From assembly GCF_029894125.1 (NCBI RefSeq), contig NZ_JARXYZ010000003.1, positions 62,001 to 126,000 of the forward strand: DNA of 64,000 bases, written 5' to 3'. This DNA is from Kitasatospora sp. MAA19. GTDB lineage: Bacteria; Actinomycetota; Actinomycetes; Streptomycetales; Streptomycetaceae. A program made the position numbers and the translations under genes. Below the pieces are notes generated by a model. That model ran no database searches, was not told where the DNA came from, and saw nothing but the letters and a program-made list of their open reading frames with translations. The first letter of the stretch is position 1; every line of letters starts with the position of its first letter. Positions 39,501 to 48,887 of this stretch are shown here, in pieces.

Positions 39501-40130
39501 ATGAGCAGCGGTGACGACACCGGCGAGCGCAACCCCTTCGCGCCGCCGCCGGCGGATGCCCCGGACCAGCCGTGGCAGCCGCGCAACCCCTGGCCCGGTG
39601 AGCACCCGGACGGCACCGGCGGCCAGAGCGCCGGCGAACGCCCGCAGCTCCCCCCGCCGCACCCCTGGGGCCCCACCCGGCCCGAGGACGGCGGCCGGCC
39701 CCGCCCCCCGGCCCCGCAGCCGCCCAAGCTCGACCCCACCGACCCCGCCCAGCGCCGGGCCCGCAACGCCGCCCTGGCCGGGCCGCTCGCGCTGGTCTGC
39801 CTGTTCGCCGGCTTCCACTGGGTCGCCCTGTTCGTCGGCGCGCTCGGCATCCTGTGGGGCGTCAGCGCGCTGCGGACGCCCAAGCCCTCGGCCGCGGCCG
39901 CCGGCGCCGCCCCGCAGCCCGCCGCCCCGAACCCGCTCACCCCGGCCGCGCTCGCCGGCATCCTCACCGGCGCGATGACCGTCGTGGTCACGGCCGCGGT
40001 GATCGGCCTGGGGCTGTACTACAACGACTACGTCACCTGCGTCCGGGACTCGCTGACCTCCGTCGGCGCCGACAACTGCGACCGGTTCGCGCCCAAGTGG
40101 TACGTCGACTTCACCGGGAACGCCGAGTAG
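39501..40130 (+). CDS. Two-helix membrane protein with Pro-rich N-terminus
   Basis: 209 residues, function unknown. The first 85 residues are Pro/Asp/Gly-rich and likely disordered (repeated PPP and PP pairs). DPAQRRARNAALAGPLALVCLFAG starts the first membrane region (about 87-115); the second helix is at about 150-172. An extracytoplasmic tail with two Cys (YVTCVRDSL and DNCDRF) follows, which could form a disulfide. The family resembles DUF4190-type envelope proteins, but I cannot assign it. ATG at 39501; GAAGGA lies 12 bases upstream. Confidence 0.7.
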   Translation: MSSGDDTGERNPFAPPPADAPDQPWQPRNPWPGEHPDGTGGQSAGERPQLPPPHPWGPTRPEDGGRPRPPAPQPPKLDPTDPAQRRARNAALAGPLALVCLFAGFHWVALFVGALGILWGVSALRTPKPSAAAAGAAPQPAAPNPLTPAALAGILTGAMTVVVTAAVIGLGLYYNDYVTCVRDSLTSVGADNCDRFAPKWYVDFTGNAE

Positions 40131-40145
40131 GGCGCCCCGTGCATC

Positions 40146-40181
40146 CGCGGACCGGCCGGCTGATGTCGCGCCCGGTCCGCG
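40146..40181. terminator. Hairpin after the plus-strand membrane-protein gene
   Basis: Arms CGCGGACCG (40146-40154) and CGGTCCGCG (40173-40181) with an 18-base loop, 15 bases past the stop at 40130. Confidence 0.5.
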
Positions 40182-40250
40182 AGGTCGTGAGCGGTCCTGC
40201 CGAGGTGGTCGACACGGCGGAGCCGGACCAGCGAGGCGAGGCAGGCGCGC

Positions 40251-40284
40251 CGACGGCCCACCGCCCGGTAGCGGTGGGCCGTCG
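40251..40284. terminator. Terminator of the GH18/ricin gene
   Basis: Perfect 14-bp arms CGACGGCCCACCGC (40251-40264) and GCGGTGGGCCGTCG (40271-40284), loop CCGGTA, 27 bases beyond the stop of the minus-strand gene. Confidence 0.8.
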
Positions 40285-40311
40285 AGGGGAAGCCCGGGTC
40301 GGGCCTCGGTG

Positions 40312-41862
40312 TCAGACGAGGGTCCAGATCTGGTTCGTCCGGCCCGTGCACGGCCACAGCTCCAGCTGGGTCCCGCCGGGGGCGGGCACGGCGCCGCCGA
40401 TCACGTCCAGGCAGAGGCCCGACTGGCCGCCGACGAAGGAACCGTCGGGCTCGTGGGACCACTGCTGGTTGGTTCCGCCGTTGCAGGCGTAGAGGATGAC
40501 CGGGGTACCGGCCGTGGTCTTGCGGCCCGAGGCGTCCACGCACTTGCCGTACACGCGCAGCGTGCCGTCCGCCTCCACCGTCACGGCCTCACCGGCGGAA
40601 CCGTCGCAGTCCCGGACCTCCAGGCGCGTCACGTTGCCCGCGGCCGGGGCGTTCGCGCACCGACCGCTCGCCTTCGACACCAGGCCGTGGACCGCGCCAC
40701 CGCCGCCCAGGGCGCCCGGGGAGAACCAGGCGTTGCCGCCGCCCAGCGCCCACACCGACACGTCGGAGATGCCCAGATCCGTCGCGACCTTCAGCTTGGC
40801 GTCCAGCGCCACCTGGTCGACGTAGTCGTAGAAGCGGCCGCCCGAGCTCCACCTGATCTCACCCGACGCCGCGTCGCGGCGCTTCGCGACGACCGCGGGA
40901 TCCTCGGAGTAGCCCGGGGCCTTCTTCATGTCGGCGACCGTCTGGTTGCCCGCGATGCTGCGGCACTGGTCGCTCGCCGTGTACGCCTCGGAGGGCAGGC
41001 CCGCGACGAACCGCGAGCGCTGGTCCGCCGGGATCTGCGCCAGCGCACCGGACAGGAGGTCGCGCATCCAGTCGAACGACGCGTACGGCAGGCAGGTGGC
41101 ACCGGCCGGGGACTGGTACTCCTGGTCGTAGGCCATCATGACCACCTGGTCGGCGCCGAGCGCCAGCACCTGCCCGTAGTTGAACCTGGTGGTGGTGTCC
41201 GGCGGGCCCTCCACCTGGAGCTTGAGGCCGCGCGCGTGCAGCCCCTCGGCCAGCGCCCGCAGGAAGGCGTTGTAGTTCGACGCGTCCTGGTCGCTCCACG
41301 CCCAGTAGTTCTCGAAGTCGACGTCGACGCCGGTGAAGCCGATTCGCTGGGCGAACTCGGCGAGCGTCTTCACGGCCGCGGCGGTCCTCGCGGGGTCACC
41401 GGTGAGCTTGCGCTCGGATTCCAGGTTCGCCAGCGAGACCGTCATGTACTGCTGCGCCGAGTGGGCCTTCACATCGGCCACGTTCTCGGCGCTGTAACCG
41501 TTGCAGGCGTAGTCCGGGTCGGAGGCCGACAACAGGGCGGCGCCGCCGGTGGCGTCGATGGTGTAGTACTCCGGCTTCAGCACGCCCTTGGCGAGCCTGC
41601 CGTCGGCGTACTCCGAGGGCGCGCTGCACACCGCGGAACCCACGGGGCCCGGGTACACCCACTGTTGGACCTTGAGGGCGGATGCCGGGGCGGCGGCGTC
41701 CGACGGGCCGGAGTCCGTCGGGCCGGCGGCGCGGGCGGAGAGCGCAAGGACAGACCCGGCCAGCACCGCGATCGCGGTGGCCGCGATCGGGACCCGGCGC
41801 CGCGCGAGAGCCGCGCGCACTCCCGGGCCTCCGTGCCTCGCGTGGGTGGTGTTCCTGCTCAT
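40312..41862 (-). CDS. Secreted glycoside hydrolase family 18-like protein with ricin-type lectin domain
   Basis: 516-residue exported protein, probably acting on chitin-like or other N-acetyl-glucosamine glycans. Signal peptide of about 45 residues (basic HARHGGPGVRAALARRR then a hydrophobic core ending LSARAAG). The catalytic barrel has IGFTGVDVDFENYW: the GH18 DxxDxDxE motif keeps its last Asp, Asp and acid Glu, but the first Asp is Thr. Barrel-lining MMAYDQEY also fits. The C-terminal 130 residues are a ricin B-type beta-trefoil with NQQW and NQIW motifs, expected to bind sugar. ATG at 41862 with GGAG 9 bases upstream. Convergent with the plus-strand membrane gene. Confidence 0.85.
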   Translation of the reverse strand: MSRNTTHARHGGPGVRAALARRRVPIAATAIAVLAGSVLALSARAAGPTDSGPSDAAAPASALKVQQWVYPGPVGSAVCSAPSEYADGRLAKGVLKPEYYTIDATGGAALLSASDPDYACNGYSAENVADVKAHSAQQYMTVSLANLESERKLTGDPARTAAAVKTLAEFAQRIGFTGVDVDFENYWAWSDQDASNYNAFLRALAEGLHARGLKLQVEGPPDTTTRFNYGQVLALGADQVVMMAYDQEYQSPAGATCLPYASFDWMRDLLSGALAQIPADQRSRFVAGLPSEAYTASDQCRSIAGNQTVADMKKAPGYSEDPAVVAKRRDAASGEIRWSSGGRFYDYVDQVALDAKLKVATDLGISDVSVWALGGGNAWFSPGALGGGGAVHGLVSKASGRCANAPAAGNVTRLEVRDCDGSAGEAVTVEADGTLRVYGKCVDASGRKTTAGTPVILYACNGGTNQQWSHEPDGSFVGGQSGLCLDVIGGAVPAPGGTQLELWPCTGRTNQIWTLV

Positions 41863-42080
41863 GACATCGAACTCCGTCGCGCAGAAGGACGGCTGACCGC
41901 GGACGCGGCGCCACCCCGGACACGGTCGGAGGTACGCGCGAGGTTCAGCGTCCGGGGCCGGACCAGGGTGGTGGCGGCGAGCGTCACGAACTCCTCCCCC
42001 GCGGCCAGGGCCGGTCCGGCGCCGAGACGTGACCGGTCGTTCGCATCGGGCGTGCGAGGACGCGAACGGTCGGACACTCC

Positions 42081-43616
42081 TCAGTCGCCCGACTCCGGGG
42101 TCCGACCGCCCAGGCGCAGCACCGCGGCGTACGCGCGGGCGCGCAGCATCAGCGCGCTCCGGCGCAGCTGCCCGGCCAGCCGGGCGTGGGCGGCGGGCGG
42201 AGCGCCCCCGGCGGCTCCCGCTCCGCCCCCCTCCGCTGCCTCCTCGACGGCGTCCAGGACCACCTCCGGGGCGGCGAGGCGCAGTGCCCGACGGCGCACC
42301 AGCAGCGCGCCCGGCACGGCCACCAGCGCGAACCAGCCCGCCGCCGCCGACCCCGTCCACCAGGGCGCCGGGCCCAGCCGGGCCATCCGGCCGCCCGCCA
42401 GCGCGCCACCCGACAGCCAGCCCGCCAGCGCCACTGCGGCCCCGGTCAGCAGGGCCGCGGCCAGCACCGCCACCACCGTCGCCGCGGGCGGCCACGGCTC
42501 GCTCGCAGCTCCGTCTCCACCCCCGTCCCCATCACCGCCCCCGGCCTCGACCCCGACCCCGGCCTCGGCGGGTCTGCGCGGGCCCGCCGCCGCCCGGCCC
42601 AGCAGCACTGCCGGCACCACCCCCGCGAGCGCCGGCAGCAGCAGCGCCGCGACCCGCCAGCCGCCCGGGCCCTCCGCCGGCAGCAGGGCGAACAACGGGA
42701 ACTCCGGCACCGGGCCCAGCGCCGTGCCGCCCGGCGCCACCACCGTCCCGGTGCCCACCGCGAACCCCGGCCCCAGCGCGTACGCCGTCCCCCAGAGCAC
42801 CGCGTTCGGCAGCAGCACCACCGCGAGCAGCAGCAGCCCGACCAGGGCCGCCGGCCCGCGTCCGAGCACCGCCATCCCCCGCCCGCCCCCGGCCATCGCG
42901 TCCAGCACCGCCGACACGGCCACCAGCACCCCGCCCGCCGCCACCAGCCCCGCCCCGGCCGCCAGCGCCGAACCGCGCACCGCCGCCGCGGCGCCGGAGG
43001 GCCGGAGCGACACCGGGAGCCGGTCCAGCAGCGGCCGCCCCGGGAGGAGGGGCGGGGCGGCGCGGTCGGCGGCCCGGGCCGAACGCGCGCCCGCCGCCGT
43101 CGCCAGCCCGGCCAGCAGCCCCACCACCACCAGGTCCGGCAGCACCCTGGTCCGGAACAGCCCGGCGCCCGCGCAGTGCAGCACCACCGCCGCCGCCACC
43201 GCGCAGTAGCCTGCCCACACCGCCGCCGGGCCGCCCCAGCGCGGCCGGGGCCCGCGCCGCGCCGCCACCCTGGCGGCCGCCCGGTACAGCTGAACCACCG
43301 CCAGCACGCCCAGCAGCAGCGGAGTGACGGTCAGCGGGGCGTCCGTGTCCCCCCGCAGCACCGGCGCACCGTGCCCGAGCAGCCACAGCGCCCCCGCCAA
43401 CCGGGTGGCACTGGCCGCCCCGCTGTCCGCGTACGGCGTCGCCACCCAGAGCGCCAGCACCGGCACCCCGACCACCGCCAGACCGACCAGCGCCGTCCGC
43501 ACCCCCGCCAACAGGTCGGCCGGCCAAGGGCGTCCGCCCAACTCGCCCGACACTTCCAGGATCGGACGGCCCATCAGCTGCGTCATGCGCCTCATGGTGC
43601 CAAGGCGACTCGCCAT
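42081..43616 (-). CDS. DUF6350 family multi-helix membrane protein
   Basis: 511-residue hydrophobic protein of unknown function, with about ten predicted helices rich in Ala, Gly, Leu and Val. The recognisable N-terminus reads GELGGRPWPADLLAGVRTAL and the family places a conserved NAVLWGTAYALGPGFAVGTGTVVAPGG in the middle (about residues 265-291). A low-complexity acidic Gly loop (GVGVEAGGGDGDGGGDG) lies near residue 360. The start is uncertain: ATG at 43616, 43595 or 43586; none has a good SD. In Streptomyces this gene neighbours purN-purH and sucCD, as here. Confidence 0.8.
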   Translation of the reverse strand: MASRLGTMRRMTQLMGRPILEVSGELGGRPWPADLLAGVRTALVGLAVVGVPVLALWVATPYADSGAASATRLAGALWLLGHGAPVLRGDTDAPLTVTPLLLGVLAVVQLYRAAARVAARRGPRPRWGGPAAVWAGYCAVAAAVVLHCAGAGLFRTRVLPDLVVVGLLAGLATAAGARSARAADRAAPPLLPGRPLLDRLPVSLRPSGAAAAVRGSALAAGAGLVAAGGVLVAVSAVLDAMAGGGRGMAVLGRGPAALVGLLLLAVVLLPNAVLWGTAYALGPGFAVGTGTVVAPGGTALGPVPEFPLFALLPAEGPGGWRVAALLLPALAGVVPAVLLGRAAAGPRRPAEAGVGVEAGGGDGDGGGDGAASEPWPPAATVVAVLAAALLTGAAVALAGWLSGGALAGGRMARLGPAPWWTGSAAAGWFALVAVPGALLVRRRALRLAAPEVVLDAVEEAAEGGGAGAAGGAPPAAHARLAGQLRRSALMLRARAYAAVLRLGGRTPESGD

Positions 43617-43718
43617 GCCCCGTGAAGCGGCAAACCGCCGCCGTGTCCCAGATTATTGGCTTATGCGCATTTTCAGACCCTATCCCCAAGCCGCCGGCGC
43701 ACCGGCCCGGAGCGTCTG
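43617..43718. promoter_or_regulatory. AT-rich divergent promoter region
   Basis: The 102-base gap between the divergent DUF6350 gene and the LuxR/sigma-like gene has an AT-rich core, GATTATTGGCTTATGCGC (43651-43668), very unlike the surrounding sequence. Exact -35/-10 boxes cannot be fixed. Confidence 0.4.
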
Positions 43719-45152
43719 ATGACCACGCCACCCACCGCCGACCACCCCGCCGGCGCCGGCTCCCCCACCCCCGAACGCCGCCCCCGCACATCCCAGGCCA
43801 CCCACGTCGATCAGTACGCGGCGCACCTCCTGCGGAAACTGACGCCCCATGAGGCCAAGGCGCTCGCCCACCTCGCCGCCGGCCGCGACCTCCCCCAGAC
43901 CGCCGCCGCCCTGGGCGTCACCCCGGCCACGGCCCGCGGCTACGTCCAGCGGGCCATGCGCAAGCTCGGCGCCGCCACCGAGGCCGAGGCCGTCGCCCTC
44001 ACCACCCACCCGCCGACCCCCGGCACCGCACCTTCGACGGCCTACGCGGCGCCCGCGACGGGCGGCGCCACCGCGCAGCGCGCCCGACCCGGCAGCGGCA
44101 CCGGGCGACACGACCGGACCGTCCCGGCGGCCGGCAGCTTCGAGGAGCTGTACGAGCAGGCGCACGCCCGGCTGGTGCAGCAGGTGTTCCTGCTGACCGC
44201 CTGCCGGCACCGGGCGGTGCACTGCGTGCGGCTGGCGTTCGGGGCGGCGCGACGCGGGTGGGGGACGGTGTCCGGGACGGGGGATCCGGAGGGGTGGGTG
44301 CGGGCCCGGGCCTGCGAGCTGGCGCTGTCCCCGTGGCACCGGGGCGGGCCCCGGCGGGCGCACGCCTGGAAGCTGCCGCACCGGCGGATCAGGGTGCGGC
44401 CGGCGGACGAGTCGCAGGCGGTGCTGCCCGATCACGACCGGCTGACCGACCGGGACCGGGCGCTGCTGACGGCGTTGCGGCGGCTGTCCCGACCGCAGCG
44501 GCGGGCGCTGGTGCTGCACGACGGACTGGGGCTGCCGGCGGCGGCCGTCGCGGTGGAGGTGGAGTCGACGCTCACGGCGGCCGAGGGCCGGGTGTGGGCG
44601 GCCCGGACGGCGCTGGCGCAGTGGGTGCCCGATCTGGTGGGGCCGGATCCGGCGGCGCCGGGGTTCGCGGACGGGCTGAGCGCGCTGCTGCACCAGGCGG
44701 CGGTACGGGGCTGCCCGGAGCCGCACCGGCCACCGGTGCCGGCCCTGCAGGCCCGGCACCGCCTGTGGACCGCGAGCCGGACGGGGGCGGCGGCGCTGCT
44801 GACGGTGGCGGTGGGCGGGGCGGCGCTGGCGACGCTGGTGGGGATCCGGCCGGAGACGCTGTTCCAGCCGCCGGAGTCGCCGGAGCCGGCGGTGTGCCGG
44901 CCGGTGCCGAACCCGGACAACCCGGGTGTGCCCGTGCTGCGTGGCGGGCCGCCGATCGGTGTCCGCAGTCTGTGGTGCAGCCCGACGCCGGGGGTGGAGG
45001 CGGTGGTGGTGGAGCCGCAGCCGCGGGCCGCCGGGCGGTGGGAGCTGCCGGCGGCCACCCTGGGGCCGGCTGCCCCGCCGCCGCCGCAGGGTCCGGAGGC
45101 CTGTCCGATGTGGTCGCCGCTGCCCTGCACGACCGGGTCGCCGCCGCGCTGA
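43719..45152 (+). CDS. Chimeric LuxR-HTH / sigma-factor-like protein with membrane anchor
   Basis: 477 residues. Residues about 38-90 are a LuxR/GerE helix-turn-helix (LTPHEAKALAHLAAGRDLPQ, TAAALGVTPATARGYVQRAM). Residues about 145-310 resemble ECF sigma regions 2 and 4 (FEELYEQAHARLVQQVFLLT; LTALRRLSRPQRRALVLHDG and following). A single helix (GAAALLTVAVGGAALATLVG, about 360-379) leads to a Pro/Cys-rich, probably external tail. It could be a membrane-tethered transcription regulator. ATG at 43719 has GGAG 6 bases upstream. Base use changes inside the gene: C-rich coding strand before about 44,200, strongly G-rich after, as if two pieces were joined. Confidence 0.7.
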   Translation: MTTPPTADHPAGAGSPTPERRPRTSQATHVDQYAAHLLRKLTPHEAKALAHLAAGRDLPQTAAALGVTPATARGYVQRAMRKLGAATEAEAVALTTHPPTPGTAPSTAYAAPATGGATAQRARPGSGTGRHDRTVPAAGSFEELYEQAHARLVQQVFLLTACRHRAVHCVRLAFGAARRGWGTVSGTGDPEGWVRARACELALSPWHRGGPRRAHAWKLPHRRIRVRPADESQAVLPDHDRLTDRDRALLTALRRLSRPQRRALVLHDGLGLPAAAVAVEVESTLTAAEGRVWAARTALAQWVPDLVGPDPAAPGFADGLSALLHQAAVRGCPEPHRPPVPALQARHRLWTASRTGAAALLTVAVGGAALATLVGIRPETLFQPPESPEPAVCRPVPNPDNPGVPVLRGGPPIGVRSLWCSPTPGVEAVVVEPQPRAAGRWELPAATLGPAAPPPPQGPEACPMWSPLPCTTGSPPR

Positions 45153-45169
45153 CGACGGCCGGAAACGGG

Positions 45170-45204
45170 CGAGCGCCCCTGCCCACGAGGGGCAGGGGCG
45201 CTCG
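45170..45204. terminator. Bidirectional terminator, LuxR/sigma-like gene and sucD
   Basis: Perfect 15-bp arms CGAGCGCCCCTGCCC (45170-45184) and GGGCAGGGGCGCTCG (45190-45204), loop ACGAG, lying 18 bases from each convergent stop codon. Confidence 0.88.
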
Positions 45205-45222
45205 ACGCGCAGCCGGACGAGG

Positions 45223-46107
45223 TCAGCCGGCGATGATCTCGCGCGCCAGGCGGGCGGTCTCGGACGGCGTCTTGCCGACCTTGACACCGGCGGCCTCGAG
45301 GGCCTCCTTCTTGGCCTGGGCGGTGCCCGAGGAACCGGAGACGATGGCGCCGGCGTGGCCCATGGTCTTGCCCTCGGGGGCGGTGAAGCCCGCGACGTAG
45401 CCGACGACCGGCTTGGTGACGTGCTCGGCGATGTAGGCCGCGGCACGCTCCTCGGCGTCGCCACCGATCTCACCGATCATGACGATGAGCTCGGTCTCCG
45501 GGTCCTCCTGGAACGCCTTGAGGGCGTCGATGTGGGTGGTGCCGATGACCGGGTCACCGCCGATGCCCACGGCCGAGGAGAAGCCGATGTCGCGCAGCTC
45601 GTACATGAGCTGGTAGGTCAGGGTGCCGGACTTCGAGACCAGACCGATCTTGCCGGAGCTGGTGATGTCGGCCGGGATGATGCCGGCGTTCGACTGTCCG
45701 GGGCTGATCAGGCCGGGGCAGTTCGGGCCGATGATCCGGGTCTTGTTGCCCTTGGCGCCGGCGTGCGCCCAGAAGGCGGCGGTGTCGTGCACCGGGACGC
45801 CCTCGGTGATGACGACGGCCAGGCCGATCTCGGCGTCGACGGCCTCGACGACGGCGTCCTTGGTGAACTTCGGCGGCACGAAGATGACGGTGACGTCGGC
45901 ACCGGTCTTCTCCATGGCCTCGGTGACGGTGCCGAAGACGGGCACCTCGGTGCCGTCGACGTCGACCGTGGTACCGGCCTTGCGCGGGTTGACACCGCCG
46001 ACGATCTGGGTGCCGGAGGCGAGCATGCGGCGGGTGTGCTTCATGCCCTCGGAGCCGGTCATGCCCTGGACGATGACCTTGCTGTCCTTGGTAAGGAAGA
46101 TAGCCAT
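45223..46107 (-). CDS. sucD: Succinyl-CoA synthetase alpha subunit
   Basis: Substrate-level phosphorylation step of the TCA cycle, with SucC. 294 residues, normal length. CoA-binding N-terminus with [19 protein letters not shown] (about residues 11-29). [13 protein letters not shown] (about 125-137) and the phosphorylated active-site His in [11 protein letters not shown] (about 241-251) are intact. ATG at 46107 with AGGAAGGGG upstream. 19 bases behind sucC, so one operon. Confidence 0.97.
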   Translation of the reverse strand: MAIFLTKDSKVIVQGMTGSEGMKHTRRMLASGTQIVGGVNPRKAGTTVDVDGTEVPVFGTVTEAMEKTGADVTVIFVPPKFTKDAVVEAVDAEIGLAVVITEGVPVHDTAAFWAHAGAKGNKTRIIGPNCPGLISPGQSNAGIIPADITSSGKIGLVSKSGTLTYQLMYELRDIGFSSAVGIGGDPVIGTTHIDALKAFQEDPETELIVMIGEIGGDAEERAAAYIAEHVTKPVVGYVAGFTAPEGKTMGHAGAIVSGSSGTAQAKKEALEAAGVKVGKTPSETARLAREIIAG

Positions 46108-46126
46108 GGTGTGAAAGTCCCCTTCC

Positions 46127-47299
46127 TTACTTGTTGGCCAGCTCGGCGGCGCGGTCCGCGGCGCCGTCCATGGTGTCCACCTGCTGCACCAGCGGGTGGT
46201 TGGCGTCGGTCAGGATCTTGCGACCCAGCTCGGCGTTGTTGCCGTCCAGGCGGACGACGAGCGGCTTGGTGACGGCCTCGCCCTTGCTCTCCAGGAGCGC
46301 GAGGGCCTGCACGATGCCGTTGGCGACCGCGTCACAGGCGGTGATGCCGCCGAAGACGTTGACGAAGACCGACTTGACGTCGGCGTCGCCCAGGATGATC
46401 TCCAGGCCGTTGGCCATGACCTCGGCGGAGGCGCCACCACCGATGTCGAGGAAGTTGGCGGGCTTGACGCCGCCGTGCTTCTCACCGGCGTAGGCGACCA
46501 CGTCGAGGGTGCTCATGACGAGGCCCGCGCCGTTGCCGATGATGCCGACCTGGCCGTCGAGCTTGACGTAGTTCAGGCCCTTGGCCTTGGCGGCGGCCTC
46601 CAGCGGGTTGGCCGCGGCCTTGTCCTCCAGGGCCTCGTGCTCGGGCTGGCGGAACTCGGCGTTCTCGTCCAGGGAGACCTTGCCGTCAAGCGCGATGATC
46701 TTGCCCTCGCCGGACTTGATCAGCGGGTTGACCTCGACGAGGAGCGCGTCCTCGGCGATGAAGACCTTCCACAGCTTCTGCAGGACCTCGGCGACCTGGT
46801 CGGCGACCTCGGCCGGGAACTTCGCCGCGGCGACGATCTCGGCGGCCTTCTCCGGGGTGCAGCCCTCGTTGGCGTCGACCGGGATCTTGGCGAGCGCGTC
46901 GGGGTTCTCCTCGGCGACGACCTCGATCTCCACGCCGCCCTCGACGCTGGCCATGGCCAGGAAGGTGCGGTTGGTGCGGTCCAGCAGGAACGAGACGTAG
47001 TACTCGTCCTTGATGTCCGCGGTCTGGGCCAGCATCACCTTGTGAACGGTGTGGCCCTTGATGTCCATACCGAGGATCGCCTCGGCCTTGGCGACGGCGT
47101 CGGCCGGGTCGGCGGCGAGCTTGACGCCACCGGCCTTGCCGCGGCCGCCGACCTTCACCTGAGCCTTGACGACGGCGCGTCCGCCGAAGCGCTCGGCGAT
47201 GGCGCGAGCGGCTTCGGGGGTCTCGATGACATCACCGTCAAGCACGGGTACACCGTGCTTGGCGAAGAGGTCCCTCGCCTGGTACTCGAACAGGTCCAC
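46127..47299 (-). CDS. sucC: Succinyl-CoA synthetase beta subunit (ADP-forming type)
   Basis: 390-residue nucleotide-binding subunit with an ATP-grasp domain. Opens [38 protein letters not shown] (about residues 43-61) is the nucleotide loop. LVEVNPLI and the C-terminal [14 protein letters not shown] and [12 protein letters not shown] motifs (about 258-325) are typical. GTG at 47299 is chosen because the protein family begins here and AAGGA lies 9 bases upstream; the longer frame reads into the leader. First gene of sucCD. Confidence 0.96.
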   Translation of the reverse strand: MDLFEYQARDLFAKHGVPVLDGDVIETPEAARAIAERFGGRAVVKAQVKVGGRGKAGGVKLAADPADAVAKAEAILGMDIKGHTVHKVMLAQTADIKDEYYVSFLLDRTNRTFLAMASVEGGVEIEVVAEENPDALAKIPVDANEGCTPEKAAEIVAAAKFPAEVADQVAEVLQKLWKVFIAEDALLVEVNPLIKSGEGKIIALDGKVSLDENAEFRQPEHEALEDKAAANPLEAAAKAKGLNYVKLDGQVGIIGNGAGLVMSTLDVVAYAGEKHGGVKPANFLDIGGGASAEVMANGLEIILGDADVKSVFVNVFGGITACDAVANGIVQALALLESKGEAVTKPLVVRLDGNNAELGRKILTDANHPLVQQVDTMDGAADRAAELANK

Positions 47300-47603
47300 G
47301 TGTGTTCGTCCTTGTTCGTGGTCGCGGATTGTGTCTCTACGAGCGTGCCACGGCAGGATCTTCGCTGCGGGTCGTCGGGGCGGTGCGGGTACGCAGAGGT
47401 ACGGCCTTGCGGCCCACACAGCCACGGGCGCACACGTCAATCAACACGCGCGTCACGTCCGTCTGGCAGGTTATCCCCGTACGACGGGACTGTTTCGCCC
47501 GGGGCCTGCCCGTCCGTGGTGAGAACCGTCACAGACACCCTGCGGGGGCGGGTGGCGGGCCCCCGTCCACCGGTCGGCGGGTTTCGCACGTCCGGGTGAA
47601 TCC
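47300..47603. other. 304-base region upstream of sucC, with hairpin
   Basis: Lies between the VWA gene stop and the sucC start (both minus). A 7-bp hairpin CGGGGGC (47543-47549) / GCCCCCG (47559-47565) with a 9-base loop sits 39 bases past the VWA stop and may terminate that operon. The rest, less GC-rich near 47,430-47,490, must hold the sucCD promoter; I cannot fix its boxes. Confidence 0.45.
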
Positions 47604-48767
47604 TCACGCTCCCTGGTCGGGCACCGGGATCGGGCGCTTCTCGATCGCCGCGGCCATGATCTCCGGAAAGGCGTCCGGGGTGCAGGCGAAGGCCGGCGCG
47701 CCGAGGGCGGCCAGCGCGGCGGCGTGGGCGTGGTCGTAGGCGGGCGCCCCCTCGTCCGACAGCGCGAGCAGGGCGATGAACTGGACGCCGGCCGCCTTCA
47801 TCGCGGCCACGCGCTTGAGCATGCCGTCCCGGATGCCGCCCTCGTAGAGGTCGCTGACCAGCACCACGACGGTCTCGGACGGCCGGGTGATCTTCGACTG
47901 GCAGTAGGCGAGCGCGCGGTTGATGTCGGTGCCGCCGCCGAGCTGGGTGGCGAACAGGACGTCGACCGGGTCGGTGAGCTGTTCGGTGAGGTCGGCCACC
48001 GAGGTGTCGAAGACGACCAGCCGGGTGTCCAGCGTCCGCATCGAGGCGAGCACCGCGCCGAACACCGCCGAGTGCACCACCGACGGCGCCATCGAGCCGG
48101 ACTGGTCGATGCAGAGGATGACGTCCTTCTTCACCGCGCGCTGGGCACGGGCGTAGCCGACCAGCCGCTCGGGGACGACGGTGCCGTGCTCGGGCAGGTA
48201 GTTCTTCAGGTTGGCCCGGATGGTGCGGTCCCAGTCGATGTCGCGGTGGCGGGGCCGGTTGACCTTGGCGCTGCGGTCGAGGGCGCCGCCCAGGGTGGCC
48301 CTGGTGCGGTCGGCGAGCCGGCGTTCCAGATCGGCGACCACCTTGCCGACCACCGCCCGGGCGGTCTCCCGGGTGGTCTCGGGCAGCGCGTGCTTGAGCG
48401 ACAGCAGGGTCCCGACCAGGTGCACGTCCGGTTCGACGGCCTCCAGCATCTCGGGCTCCAGCAGCAGGCGGTCCAGGCCGAGCCGGGTGATCGCGTCCTG
48501 CTGCATCAGCTGGACGACGGTGGACGGGAAGTACTCGCGGATGTCGCCCAGCCAGCGGGCCACCTGCGGGGCCGAGCCGCCCAGCCCGGCGCTGCGCCGG
48601 CCGCCGCGGGCCGCCCGGCCGCCTTCCTCGGGCGCGCCGCGGTAGAGCGCGGCGAGGGCGCCGTCCATCGCGGCGTCGCGGCCGCGCAGGGTGCAGCCGG
48701 TGCCGTCGGCCTCGCCGCCGAGCACCAGCCGCCAGCGGCGCAGCCGTTCGTCGGTCGTGGTCGCCAT
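47604..48767 (-). CDS. VWA domain protein with intact MIDAS, MoxR-cluster partner
   Basis: 387 residues. An N-terminal helical part (about 1-195, with VARWLGDIREYFPSTVVQLMQ) is followed by a von Willebrand A domain. The metal-ion site starts with DQSGSM (Asp221, Ser223, Ser225), and its Thr is probably in GGGTDINRAL (about 275-284). In such clusters the VWA protein is usually driven by the MoxR ATPase to remodel or metallate a target, by analogy with magnesium-chelatase ChlI/ChlD and CbbQ/CbbO. ATG at 48767 with GGAGG 5 bases upstream. Last gene of MoxR-(micro-ORFs)-DUF5682-VWA; the gap before it is a 16-bp tandem repeat. Confidence 0.88.
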   Translation of the reverse strand: MATTTDERLRRWRLVLGGEADGTGCTLRGRDAAMDGALAALYRGAPEEGGRAARGGRRSAGLGGSAPQVARWLGDIREYFPSTVVQLMQQDAITRLGLDRLLLEPEMLEAVEPDVHLVGTLLSLKHALPETTRETARAVVGKVVADLERRLADRTRATLGGALDRSAKVNRPRHRDIDWDRTIRANLKNYLPEHGTVVPERLVGYARAQRAVKKDVILCIDQSGSMAPSVVHSAVFGAVLASMRTLDTRLVVFDTSVADLTEQLTDPVDVLFATQLGGGTDINRALAYCQSKITRPSETVVVLVSDLYEGGIRDGMLKRVAAMKAAGVQFIALLALSDEGAPAYDHAHAAALAALGAPAFACTPDAFPEIMAAAIEKRPIPVPDQGA

Positions 48768-48791
48768 CAGGTCCTCCTTCACGGGTAGTCG

Positions 48792-48887
48792 GGTGGTGCG
48801 GTCGTCAGGTGTCGCGGTTGTCAGGCGGTGCGGCCGTGAGGTGGTGCGACCGTCGGACGGTGCGGCCGTCAGGTGTCGCGGCCGGCG
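48792..48887. repeat. 16-bp tandem repeat, six degenerate units
   Basis: Six head-to-tail units starting at 48792, 48808, 48824, 48840, 48856 and 48872; plus-strand consensus GGTGGTGCGGCCGTCA. Units differ from consensus at about 1-5 positions. Units 1-2 and 5-6 are the closest pairs. The array fills most of the gap between the DUF5682 and VWA genes, and the DUF5682 stop codon lies in unit 5. The unit length is not a multiple of 3. Confidence 0.8.

Noticed and set aside
39490-39504. Four-codon ATG...TGA overlapping the start of the Pro-rich membrane protein
   Set aside because: It has the ATGA overlap, but the SD touches the ATG and the sequence does not resemble the SERSER micro-ORFs. Probably chance.
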